From Trebouxia sp. TZW2008 (taxonomy: Eukaryota > Chlorophyta > Trebouxiophyceae > Trebouxiales > Trebouxiaceae), in the NCBI GenBank assembly GCA_002118135.1, contig BDIU01000063.1, positions 62,439 through 126,438 on the forward strand: 64,000 nucleotides of DNA, given 5' to 3'. Below, in pieces: positions 44,401 to 54,728 of this stretch. The notes under the pieces were generated by a model. The model was not told where the DNA came from, searched no databases, and worked only from the letters and a program-made list of their open reading frames with translations. Every line of letters begins with the position of its first letter. Within the stretch, counting starts at the first letter, position 1. The translations under genes were made by a program, and so were the position numbers.

Positions 44401-47400
44401 CCTTTCCTGTTGCAACGCTTCCTCAGTCGATGACAGCTGAGACTGCAACTTGCCATGTTGTCTGGTCATCTCCTCAAGCTGGCTTTGCAGTCTGACAACC
44501 TCAGCACTGTCTTGGGCTGGAGATGCTGCGGGGCTGTTTGAATGGCTGTGCTGAGCCTGCTGGGCCGTCTGCTCAGCCTGGTGCAGCTTTGCTAGGGCTG
44601 CCTGCAGCTGCCACTGCCATTTCTCGTTCTCCCCAGCTAGCTCGGCCACCTGCGTCGCCAATTTGCTTCCAGCATTAGCATACCAAAACAAATAAACACA
44701 CGTTTTACACAGTGTAATAATAACAAATAATACACAGTGTAATTTTAGTGAACCAGCACAGCAAATCAATTACACAAACCTTTTACACACTCTACCTCTT
44801 GGCAGGAAATGCAGCAGACAGGGATCGAGCAAACCAGACATGCATGTTGGGACATCAGGACAAGCTACAAGATTCAGATTAATGCAGAGACCTTGCAGAA
44901 ACTTTTGCCATGCAAGCATTTGGTCTAATTGCAAAATACATGCATGACTGTATTTGTCCAAGCCTAGACTTCTCTTTGAGTCCTGTTTGACGAATGTTAG
45001 TGCACAGGATGAGTTCAGCATACAATATTTGCTGCAGCAGTGTATTTGTCACCCGATCATTGAGAGCCTTGACTTGCTGTTCATTGGCACCAGCTTGAGG
45101 CTTTGTTGCATCAGCTGTGGCCCTGTCTTGGCTGCTGCTGGCTTTCTGCTGTGTTTGAGCCAGTGACAGGTCATGAGACAGCTGCCGCACCACCTCTTCT
45201 AGCATACTGATCTGCAAGCATGTTGGCCATTTCATTCACTACATCAACTTTGACTAGCGCAGATACAGCAGTGTAATGGTGTGGAACCTGTCAAGGTTTT
45301 AGAGGCAACGTTTCAACCTGCTGCAGCCACACATAAGGGCGCAAAATGCTTGCATTGTTTGTATGCAATATGTGCTGTGCATCTTGGCGGCAGTGTCAGC
45401 AGCAGCTTGGCATGACTTGAGACTTTGAACACATTGAAATCTCACCTTTGTCTGAAGGGCCTCATCTGCAGGTGACTCCTCACTGCTGCCCTTCAGCTCT
45501 GGTAATTGCACTTCTTCATCAGCAGAGGGGCGCCTAGAGTATACTGCCAAGATAGGCTTGTCAGAAAAGCCCTTGCTGGGGCTGGGTGGCGGGGCTGTTC
45601 CAGCCAGCTGCCCCTGCCCGCCCTGCTGTGTCCCAGATGCTAGCCAAGAAGTTGAGGATGGAGGCTGTTCCTGCCTAGCAGCATGGTCTGACCAAGGGTG
45701 ACTTGCCCCTTGTGTTTTGCTAGCACCCATTGCCTGTGAGCCTTGCATCGTGGCATGCATGTTTGACTGTGAGGCAACTCTGCTGTGGCTGACTTGTGAC
45801 AATGGCGGACCCAGAATAGGCGTGTCTGAGTAGCCTGAGCGCTGCACAGTGAGGTGCTCAGGCGCTTTTGCACTGGGACTGAAGCCTTGAGTATCATCAG
45901 CTGTGGGAGACGTGCTCTTGGCAGGTCCATCCTGCAGGGCTTCTATCACATCAAACTCTGATGAAGCTGCTGATGAAGACACAGAGGATGCAGAGTCTGA
46001 CAGGGGCAGCGCTTCAGGCACAGCATCTTTTGAATGGCTGGCCTGCTTTGCCTGGTGGGCATCTGTACCTGTGCTGTTCATGTCCTTGTCCCTGACAGGA
46101 CTGCTGCCAGGCTCATGGAGTGAGTCAGCTTTTGGTGTTGCATGTCTGTCAAGGGACTGAGCAGCTGCATCTCTACCATTGCCTGTAGCTGAATCAGCCT
46201 TCTGCTTTGAGGTGCTTGCATCCAGACCTTCAGGAGAAGGACCTGACCGTACAGAAGATGCTGGTTGCTGATCAGCAGGCAGCTGTGCTTTATGATGGGA
46301 CTCAAAAGCATCTTGACTGGCACTGCCCGCAGCACCAGCACGTACAGTGGGGGAGGTTGCAGCACCTGACTCCAGCGGAGAGTAGACTGAGGTAGTGGTG
46401 ATGGTCAGCGGCGGCCTTTCACCACGGCTCAACTGCGGCCTGAACTTGCTTGGCTCCACAACAGACTGCCTGCTGTTTGAAGCTGCTTTGTCTTGTGTGC
46501 CTGCTACTTCACCATCAGCAACGCTACTTGCCTTACTGCCTGGGTTACTGTCCCTGCTGCCATCAAGCTTGTTACCAGAGCGCCCCGCCGGTGAGGCTTG
46601 TGCACCAGATATTGACGGGCTGGCTTTCAGTGATGACGCATTGCTGCGTTGACCAGAAGATTGCCAGGTCTGGGGCTGACTCAAGTCATAGTCAAACTCG
46701 TCATCGCTTTCAGAGTCGTGCTCTGCTTCCTTGCTGCCAAGTTGGCCACCCACTGTTGCTGCGGTCCTGTCACTGTGGCTGTGGCTGAAGGAAGCCTGCT
46801 GTGCTGTGGTTTGAACAAGCTGACCAGATACACCCCTAGCCTTGCCGCCAGTAGCAGAGCCTGATTGGGCTTTGCCATTATTCTGTGGCAGGTCTTGTGC
46901 AAAGCTAGGCTCTGCTGACAAGCCAGGCTCAGGGTCTGGCACTGTACTGCTGAAGCGAAAGGACTCAGACCGCCCTGAAACGTCTTTTCCGCCAAAATCA
47001 CCTGTTTGAATTTGAGGCTGCAGGGTGATGCTGTTGAAGCGGGAAGGCCCAGCAGTGGAGGCACTGGTTGCTCTGCTTGCAAGGCTGTCAGACTGAGACG
47101 CAGTTCTGCCCTGAGCCTGCAGCTTGCTGTCCTTGTCACCGCTGCGTGAGGAGCGCAGCTTTGACAGCCCCTTGAAGGGCCGCAGCAGACTGGACCCCAC
47201 TCTGCTCAGAGGGGAGGGGTCACGCTTTGCCTTGCGCTTTGCACCCTTTGCTGACTCTTGCTCTGTGTTGCCACCGCTGAAGGACCTGAGTCTAGATACA
47301 CCAGCGTCTTGGCTCGAATCCAGCATTTCACCCTGCAGAAGTTGCAGCCAGATTGGTATCTTGCTGTGAAAACAGTGTAACAAAACAGCTCAGACACAAG

Positions 47401-49918
47401 CTCTGTTGCCACAGCTTGTGATTGCCATTTACATTGTAGCAATGACTGCAGTGAGTGTGATGGCAAGTAGTGGTATCAACACAACTGATGAAATGCACAG
47501 CGTACAGCATGGCATAATGGCATTAGCACACTGATGGTGATGATAACAAGCGCATGCGTCAGTGCACCAACTTCCAATCAGCAATCTGCAACATGCGAAA
47601 ATTTGTTAACAGCAAAAGTCTTGCAGGCAAAGCTGATGGTACCTGTGTACTGATAGGCAGCTGATCAGCAAACGTCAGCTGAGCAGGTGACGAGTCCCGC
47701 CTTTGCCTGCCGATGGCAGCATCTTGTCCACTCACTTGGTTGCCTATCAAGTGGCTGCCTGCCAATTGGCTGCCTGTCAACTGGCTGCCTGTCAACTGGC
47801 TGCCTTTCAACTGGTTGCCTGTCAATTGGCTGTCTGTCACTTGGCGACCTTTCACTGCACCTTCAGCCTGCGTCCAATGCAGCTTGCTATGGCAAGTATG
47901 CTATAGCAATTGTGTGCATCAGTGAGCTCAGCTTGCTATGGCAAGTACAAGACTTAAACGTACATGCATCAGCACTTGTTCCAGCTGTGCATTCAAGACA
48001 AACACACTGCTCAAACCCAGTTCAAAGATGCACGTTCCATCCAGACTTCACAAGCAAGGACTGCACAAGCAAAGATAAAAGGCTTGAGATCCAACAATCA
48101 CAGTAAAACCAACCAAGTATTGCCAAGGGACAAGATTATATGCACATGCCAAACATATGATGTGCATGTGTTTTCTAGGCAGGTGCGTGCGCCACAAAAC
48201 TGCATTAAACTCTTGAAAAAGAGCACTCAGTATCAGGACAACCTTGCCGCAAGGATGACGTAATTTGGCACCAATCATCTGCATCACACATGTAGGGGTA
48301 CCTCTGGGTGACGATATCTTCATGTGAGGCTATTTCTGTTGGTGACAAATGCAGTCACGATACAGAGACCACTGCACCAGGATGGGTGTTCATGAAGACA
48401 GCTACCTGAGATCCGCCTGAGATGTGCCTTGCCAAGCCGAGCTCAGCAGGTGAGGGGTCCCGCTTCTGTCTGGGCGATAGCGCAAACACAGCACCATCTG
48501 GCTGCCTTCCACCAGACCTGGGACTATCATCATCTGCTGCGCTTAGTCCAACAGCCTGTGCAGGTGAGCCATCCCTGCTCAGCTTCACTGCTGCTGGGGC
48601 ATGCCCTGAGGCTGCCCCAAGGTCTGCCCTACTGCTGGCAGTTGCAGCCTGTTTGGCAAGAGCAAGCTCAGCAGGTGAGGGGTCCCGCCTGGTTCTGGGA
48701 GACGCTGCAGAGGGGTTGTTGACCAGCTGATTGGCAGTAGGCCTTGGTGATGCTGCAGGGGACTGTTTGGCAGATGCTGCTTCGACCAGCAAAGGGTTCT
48801 GCCTGGCAGATGCTGGTTCTGCTGGTGAGGATTTCTGCCTCTTTTTTGGTGAGATGGCAAACATGCTGCTGGGTGGCTGACCAGACAAGGCACTGATGCT
48901 AGGCTGTGCAATGTTACGCTTGTCCATGGCTAGCTCAGCAGGTGCTTGTCTTGGTGAGGCTGCAGATGTCACCAGTGAGCCTGCATTACTGCTGAGCTTA
49001 GCTTCTGCATTAGAGGCAGCTGGTGCAGCCGAGCGCTGGATTGCTGTGGGGATGGCAGAGTTGACAGGCAAGCTAGCGAGCTGACTAGGTCTGTCAAGGG
49101 ATGGCGCCCTTCCCAAATTTGATGGCGCTCCCATGACCTACAGCAGAGTTAGGCTTTTGATGCAAGCTTGCTGATCAATAATGACACGTCCAGACATCTG
49201 TGACGGACAGACATGAGTGATGCGTGAGCAGAACGAAGGCAAAGCAGCAGCAGCAGCAGCAGCAACGGCAGCATAGGCACTATTTTGGCTCACCCTTGTG
49301 AGTCCTGATGGCCGCCTCTCAAGCTTGTCTGCTCCAGAAACAAGCATGCTAGGCTGAATGCTGAATGCATCCGACGGAGCAGCATGCTGCAGAGTGGCCA
49401 ACTGTGATGCTGTTTTGGCCTGAGGGGATTCAGCATTGCTGCTGACACCTTGCTGCTCATTGAGCTTTTGCTGCTTAGCTGCAAGCGCCTTTCTCTTGTC
49501 CACCAAGTCTTGCACTGTTGCCTCAAGTTGCTTCAGGATCTTCTTGGCCTGCCGTTCTGAATCTGTCCTCACTCTGAGTTCTCGCGGACCCTTTGAGGGC
49601 TTGAGCTGAATGTCAAAGCAATCAGCTGTGCCAGCATTCTGTGAGCGCAGTGTGGAAGGCAGCCACTTGACAATCACTTCGAAGGGAAACCGCTCCAAGT
49701 GCTACGCGAAAGTCACACACAACCGTGTCAACGCTTTGATGCTTCGAATAGGTAACTTTGGTTTGCTGGACAGGAGCGCACGACAGCAACACGGCAGGAC
49801 TCACTTCAGCTTTCTTGCTTAGCAGATGCACGCCCTCTGTCTCGATGTCGAACAGCACTGGCTGCTCCTGCCCGTCTACCCCGACGAGCCTCACCTTGTG
49901 AGAATGCAGCGCAGGCAT
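38443..49918 (-). CDS. Large coiled-coil protein with N-terminal PH-like region, complete, 15 exons
   Basis: Family not recognised. Exons: 49918-49805, 49701-49294, 49137-48406, 47867-47643, 47332-45446, 45211-45053, 44649-43861, 43463-43203, 42547-42344, 41723-41493, 41152-40898, 40344-40076, 39613-39509, 39152-38993, 38742-38443. They total 6099 nt, giving 2032 aa. Residues 1 to about 115 resemble a PH/PTB-like fold (KVRLVGVDGQE, PVLFDIETEGVHLL, RFPFEVIVKWLPS, CFDIQLKP, RELRVRTDSERQ, then a long helix); this is judged by pattern only. Residues 175-1122 are Ser/Pro-rich and disordered-looking, with a repeated RDPSPAEL-like motif and a QLTGS pentapeptide array. Residues 1123-2032 are almost entirely heptad coiled coil (Gln, Glu, Ala, Leu). 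The intron after exon 10 is GC-AG (cag|gcatgt). Cytoskeletal or scaffold role is inference. The last exon could end at a cryptic donor instead of the stop at 38443. Confidence 0.8.
41791..41894. mobile_element. MITE, pogo/Tc1-mariner-like, short copy
   Basis: The left end agtaaattctcattgtaagg (then aca) matches the left end of the element at 60030. The right end, read inverted, is cagtgaccatactttgcaa. The interior has repeated taaggaca words. Flanking TA is present at the left. It lies in an intron of the coiled-coil gene. Confidence 0.55.
42884..42930. other. Small stem-loop in a coiled-coil gene intron
   Basis: Arms ggtgagaatcagt (42884-42896) and agtgattctcacc (42918-42930) pair at 12 of 13 positions around a 21-nt loop. 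Meaning unknown. Confidence 0.4.
47738..47852 (-). repeat. 15-bp coding minisatellite (QLTGS pentapeptide array)
   Basis: Inside exon 4 of the coiled-coil gene the minus strand repeats a unit near agccagttgacaggc. It encodes DSQLTGNQLKGSQLTGS and onwards, about seven pentapeptides of the form (S/N)Q(L/V)xG. This resembles the A(D/N)Lxx pentapeptide-repeat pattern, but the array is too short for a typical solenoid. Confidence 0.8.
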
Positions 49919-50516
49919 GGCCGCGAGCGGAACCGCTGCAGAGGAAAGCTTGCAACCGCCAAGTGATCATTGTTGACTTGAAACTAAATCGACAATCGTG
50001 CACATGCTTTCTCACCCTGCAGAATCTCTGTTGATGTCTGTTACATATGTCAATGAGCTGATGTACTCCTCTGCACAGCATGGATGCACTGCTCAATTTG
50101 AGGCCAATGTGTATGCCTAGCAATGTAATCACGTGATTCAGTTAGTGCACTGCTCAGCGACAATTTTGATGTCAGGCGCTTACTGTGGCTACAAGGCAAG
50201 AACACATCTTGTCGCGCAGTCTTTGCGGCTTGGAGGTGCTTGTGATGCTGTTTGAACATGACGCCAGCATATTTTCAGGCCATTTTGGTGCCCAAGCAAT
50301 GCCAACACTTCAAAGCTGCCTATCTGCTCCTTGCTTGACTCAGCTGTTTGCAGCCCCATGTGTCTGCCATTCAGTTGTCGCGATACTTTTCCCTCATCCT
50401 TGACACTCACTGGATCAGCCAGCTAAACTTGCCTGGTTCTTTGAAATTGATTGGCAAATGAGGCTTAGCATTGCAGTGCGCCCCCATGCATCAAGAGCCA
50501 TGTGTGGAACCTGCAG
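49919..50516. other. Interval between divergent genes; possible upstream exons of the plus-strand gene
   Basis: Contains the promoter side of the coiled-coil gene. A plus-strand ATG at about 50081 (MDALLNLR) and an open stretch at about 50179-50243 (ALTVATRQEHILSRSLCGLE before gtgctt) could be 5' exons of the next gene, but I could not join them with consistent phases. Confidence 0.3.
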
Positions 50517-51525
50517 GACTGCATGCAAAGCGCAGCTAGAGCGCCCAAGAGTGACCTGTGGAAGAGCAGGCAGGCCAAGCACTTGCAGCTCTGCCAGGTA
50601 AAGTGAGCTTGCTACTACGCTTTGAGTGGCACAGGCTGGATTGATATGATGTTGCCATTGGTCCACTATGATTTGACTTCCTGACATGCTTTTACACTTT
50701 GCCAAACTTCTTCTTCCAGGAGCTGACAGAGAAGATGCTCCACTTGGCTCAAGTCATTTCAACAGTTCAACACCTTCAACACCGCCAGGCCAACACCATG
50801 AGGCCCAAACGGCATGAAAGGTTTCAGGACAGCAACGCGTTGATCAAACTGAGCAGAGAACTCCAGGCCAAGCACGCTGCTGCCAAGGCCCTTCCGCAAG
50901 CTGATCCTATAGAGCGGACAAGCGCTGACGGTAAGCTCAGAATATTGGTCGGTCACCGTTCGGTCTAGTCACGCAATTATAGGTGAAGCTGTAATGAGCT
51001 TTGAATCCCCTTTGTGTTTCAGCAAACAAGTCTAGGGAGAAACAGAAGGTGCAGAAAGGCCAAAATGCAGTCGAAAACACAGCAACAGAATTGTCTCAAA
51101 TCTCTGAGGAAAGAGCTACACTAGTGTCTAAAGATCCAGCAAGACCCTCGTTCATTCAGAACGCCACTCAACATCATGCTGAAGATACTGCACAGCTTCA
51201 GGAAAGTAGTGATCAAGAAGGGCTCGACTCATCTATGGCCACCTTGCCTCAACCTGCTGAGCCTCAGCACCATCTGCATGACGCAAAAGAAGCAGGTGAC
51301 AGGTTCCTTGACTGGTACACTCCAACCTATACTCACGCTTTTGCTGCTGAATTGTCCACTTTCAGCAGTCAAGACGGTAGTCAAGCACAGGCCAAGCTCA
51401 TCTCCATGTGTATACAGCTGCATGCTGCTAATTTTGTACCTGAACAACATGAGATCACAGCGCAGACTGCTGCAAATTTGCCAGGCCATGGAAACATGTT
51501 TGGACATGTCAGCTGTTGGTTGTAA
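50517..51525 (+). CDS. Unknown protein, 3' part (three exons), partly coiled coil
   Basis: Exons 50517-50597, 50720-50930 and 51023-51525 join in phase (0, then 1) and end at a TGA. The visible 264 residues start DCMQSAARAPK, continue ELTEKMLHLAQVISTVQHL (amphipathic helix) and become Gln/Glu/Ser-rich. No family recognised. The 5' end is not defined. Coding support is the splice sites (ttccag, gtaagc, tttcag) and the open 503-nt last exon. A further intron could begin at 51294 (gcag|gtgac). Confidence 0.5.
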
Positions 51526-52520
51526 GAAAGTCAACTGCCTCAGAAGATCCTTGCTGGCACACGTACAGGCATGCTCACAAAGCAGCCCATGACATCCTAT
51601 AGTCAAGCAAGACACGCAAAATACTGTGCAAGCTTGAGCAAGTGCAGACCAGCAGCAGTGCAAGCAGGGCATATAGCCACACCCTGTCAGCTTGTCTGAC
51701 ATGATTAGTTTCGCTGCATAATGTGTTGGCATTGTCAGCCATCTTGTCTGCTTGACTGTACATAAGACACTGCATGAAAGCAGCTGCAGGTCAAATACAA
51801 TTTATTTCAGAGCATGAACGTGTCTGCTCTTCAAAACATGCTATGATATGCAGCCAAGTCATGAGCCCGACTTTCATCTTAAGGTCAAGCTTGCTGCAAT
51901 ACATACATGCGTTTACAGAGAACAACAGGGCTGCCCGCGTCAATTTCAGCCTATACTGTGGATGCAGCTAATATGCATGTCTGCTGTGCCTAGAGCTGGC
52001 AAAATGTATGTCTGTACTGACCATGAGTAAGTTGCACAGAAGACTGTCACCTTGGCAACACTTGTCTAGCTAAATGCAGATGGCACTGAGCAATTGACTT
52101 TCGAGTGACACACACATGACAGGGGGCTGAGCTTCAGAAATAGGGGAAAAGGTACTGACAAGATGGGCATCAACTATACCACGCTTGTGGTCAGACAGCA
52201 TACTTTAGTCTGACCACAATATGACAGCTTCTATATAGAATGCATAGAGGCAGCTTGAATTAGTCCAGAGCATACAGGTACCCAAGAGCAAAAGATAGCA
52301 AGCTTGCTAAGGCCTGCAACTTTCCACAGAAACCTCACCCACAAATTGCAAGGGGGCAGCTCGTCTGTTTGGCATGCAGCAAAACTCTTCAGCAATGACA
52401 TCATTTGTTCAGGCTGTCAGCAGTCAGAAGGGTGTACAATTTTGCCGTGCTGCATTTGCTGTTTGTGTGCCCAACTGCAAAAGATAGAGCTCCGGCAGAT
52501 TCTGAATCCAAAGATGATGC
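51526..52520. other. No gene recognised
   Basis: About 1 kb, moderately AT-rich, between two convergent 3' ends. A short near-palindrome (accacgcttgtggtcagaca...tctgaccacaatatg) occurs near 52180-52220. Otherwise nothing is supported. Confidence 0.4.
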
Positions 52521-53761
52521 TCATGATTGATCAAGTATGCTCATTTGATGATTGGTTGGCGGCATGGACAGCAGCGCCGCCCAAACCAGCCATGCAAACC
52601 AACATACTCCACATCTACGTTGTTTCCATTGCCACTTGGCCGTAATAGCTTGACCACAACATACTTGCAGGACCTGCAACACAGTGCACGTAGTGGTCCA
52701 CACTGTTTAGCTTTTGGAGCACCAATGCCTGCAATGCTCATTTGTACAGGCGCAAGCTTACCTTGGCACAGCAGCTGGAACTCTCACTGCATGTCTACCA
52801 CGCATGCTGACAAATGCCACTGGCTTAGGTATGCTTGGATTGATGTGTGCCTGCATTTCCAAGTTTTCAAGCATCAAACATGAGCTTTGTTTGTGCTGCA
52901 CTGCGAGTGTGTGTGGACGGAGCATTTCATTGAGTAACAGCAATGTCATGCCTTCTCACCTGATGTGCCCATCTTTGCACTTCCTGCTTGTAGTCTTGTT
53001 CAGTTTGCACAGCATCAAAACTGGCAAGCTGCTCAACACAGGGTTCACCTGCATGACATACATTGTCAACAACATGACATGCAACACGTTTATGCTGAAC
53101 ACAGCTGTGCATGCAATTGTATCTGCAATCAAGCATGCAGCTGCATGTGCAGTCAAGACAGGCATGTGCAGCCACTTGAATCACCAGCCCAGATACATAT
53201 TGCTTGCTGAATGATGCAGAGGTTTGGCCTTACCGAGTGAGGCAAAAACTATGGCCTGTGCAACAAGGCTGTTGTACCCTTCTACTGGCACTCTGATGGT
53301 GACACCCTCTATAGTGCATGTACCTTGACCTTGCCATTTGGCAGTCACATTGACTGCTGCGCTGCGCCTACACAAACAGCCAGAGCGAGTTCAGAATGAG
53401 CAGCAGCAAACCTGGACACAGTGTGCAGCAGTTGGACTTTGGTCCTTACCCTATCGCCGAACTGTAGCACGACAAGTCGTCAAGACAGAGGTTATCATGG
53501 CTGTGTATCGAGGAGTATTCGCCACCTGTGTGAGCAGAAACGCTGCTCAGCCCCCCGTGCTACTGAGTTTGTGATCACAACACTTGGGCAACTAGCCGTA
53601 CCGTCCGTTGCAATGGCGGTGAACGATAGTGAACGCTCTGATACAGATGCGTCATCAGGTCGTCGCGCCTGTGACTGCTGTGCATCCTCCGATAATTTGA
53701 GCCAACCAAGAGGCGCGAGGATGCTGTCGTCCTCAACGCGGTAGCCCAAAGGATGCACCAT
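52521..53761 (-). CDS. Unknown 203-residue protein with C-terminal hydrophobic segment, five exons
   Basis: Exons 53761-53602, 53525-53450, 53367-53234, 53048-52960 and 52673-52521 sum to 612 nt with agreeing phases. The protein starts MVHPLGYRVEDDSILAPLGW. It then has a polar region (LSEDAQQSQARRPDDAS), VNVTAKWQGQGTCTIEGVTI, an acidic helix (EPCVEQLASFDAVQTEQD) and a Trp/Ala-rich hydrophobic stretch (CGVCWFAWLVWAALLSM, about 177-193) that may be a membrane anchor. No family recognised. The last two exons are also open in a second, phase-compatible frame (VNPVLSSLPVLML, then KYVVVKLLRPSGNGNNVDVE). The chosen frame is the one that matches the upstream phase. Confidence 0.5.
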
Positions 53762-54406
53762 GCAAGCGGGGCGAATGCTGCCGACAGATATTCAGTGATA
53801 TTGTACCAAGCGCCGCGGGTGATAAGCTGACACAGCGAGAAGGTGTTGGTGCGCTCGGTGATCGCAGGCTGGACTGCACAGATGCCCTGAGACAGTGGAA
53901 CTCAGCAGCAGCTTTGGTACAACAAGATTAGTCTGCACTTAGCTCATGCCACTTCGCGGACAGCGGACGTGAGCCCACTTGCCGCATACACCGTCCCAGA
54001 ACATCGAAATTGTATGTCGTAGTCAAAGCTTGTAGAGTAAATCTGCCGATCGGAAGGCCCCCTTGGATGAGGCATTACGTACAAGAGCTCAGCCCAGCTG
54101 CCGTTGCAGAACCCCCAAGCTGTGGCCACTGACATGAGAAGCCGTAAGCACTGCCTGGCATGCAGTCAGGTAAGCCTGTCTGTTAGCAGACATGAGTAGA
54201 GCCCTGTTGCAAGGCTGCTCAAATTCCTGCCGGCTTCTTGCAATGAAGCAATTGATGCTGCATGGTGTGCCCTGCAGAGTCAGCTGCCAGTGTTGTATTT
54301 TCCAACACCAAGTGACTGCCAGCGCAATGCGCAACTCGTTTGCAGTTGAGCAGATGAGCTCCAAGGCAGCAGTCGGCCTATACATGTCTAGTACGCTTGC
54401 ACACAC
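53762..54406 (-). other. Possible additional minus-strand exons, unassigned
   Basis: Open minus-strand stretches at 54406-54172 (LDMYRPTAALELICSTANEL), 54135-54010 (WGFCNGSWAELLYVMPHPRG then DYDIQFRCSG before gtgtat) and about 53898-53770 (GICAVQPAITERTNTFSLCQ, WYNITEYLSAAF) look protein-like. I could not join them in phase to the 53761 model. They may be its true 5' part, or a separate gene. Confidence 0.3.
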
Positions 54407-54728
54407 TGTTCTACATCACTGCGTACTTGTGCGCTCTATAAGCAGATTTTAGGTTGATGCAAGCGCTTGGATCTGTCATTTGCATGACAATAATGATGGC
54501 TGGCTCTGGATGCTGCTAGATCACAGATTTTGCCTAGATCTGTATGCCATCACGCTAGCATTGAGTCATACACATTGGTCTCTCGACGCGAGCACGCTGT
54601 TACAAGTTGCAGGTCATGCCCAAGGCAACATTGGTCTCTGAGCCAAGTCACGTGGCTGCATTGTTCATGCATCTGCTGCATGGTCTAGGCACACGGTTCC
54701 TCCATTGTCCGTGTAGAGAAAGATCAGC
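54407..54728. promoter_or_regulatory. Upstream region of the DUF7794-like gene
   Basis: About 320 bp before the ATG at 54729 with a minus-strand open stretch on its left, so possibly a shared promoter. No specific element recognised. Confidence 0.25.
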
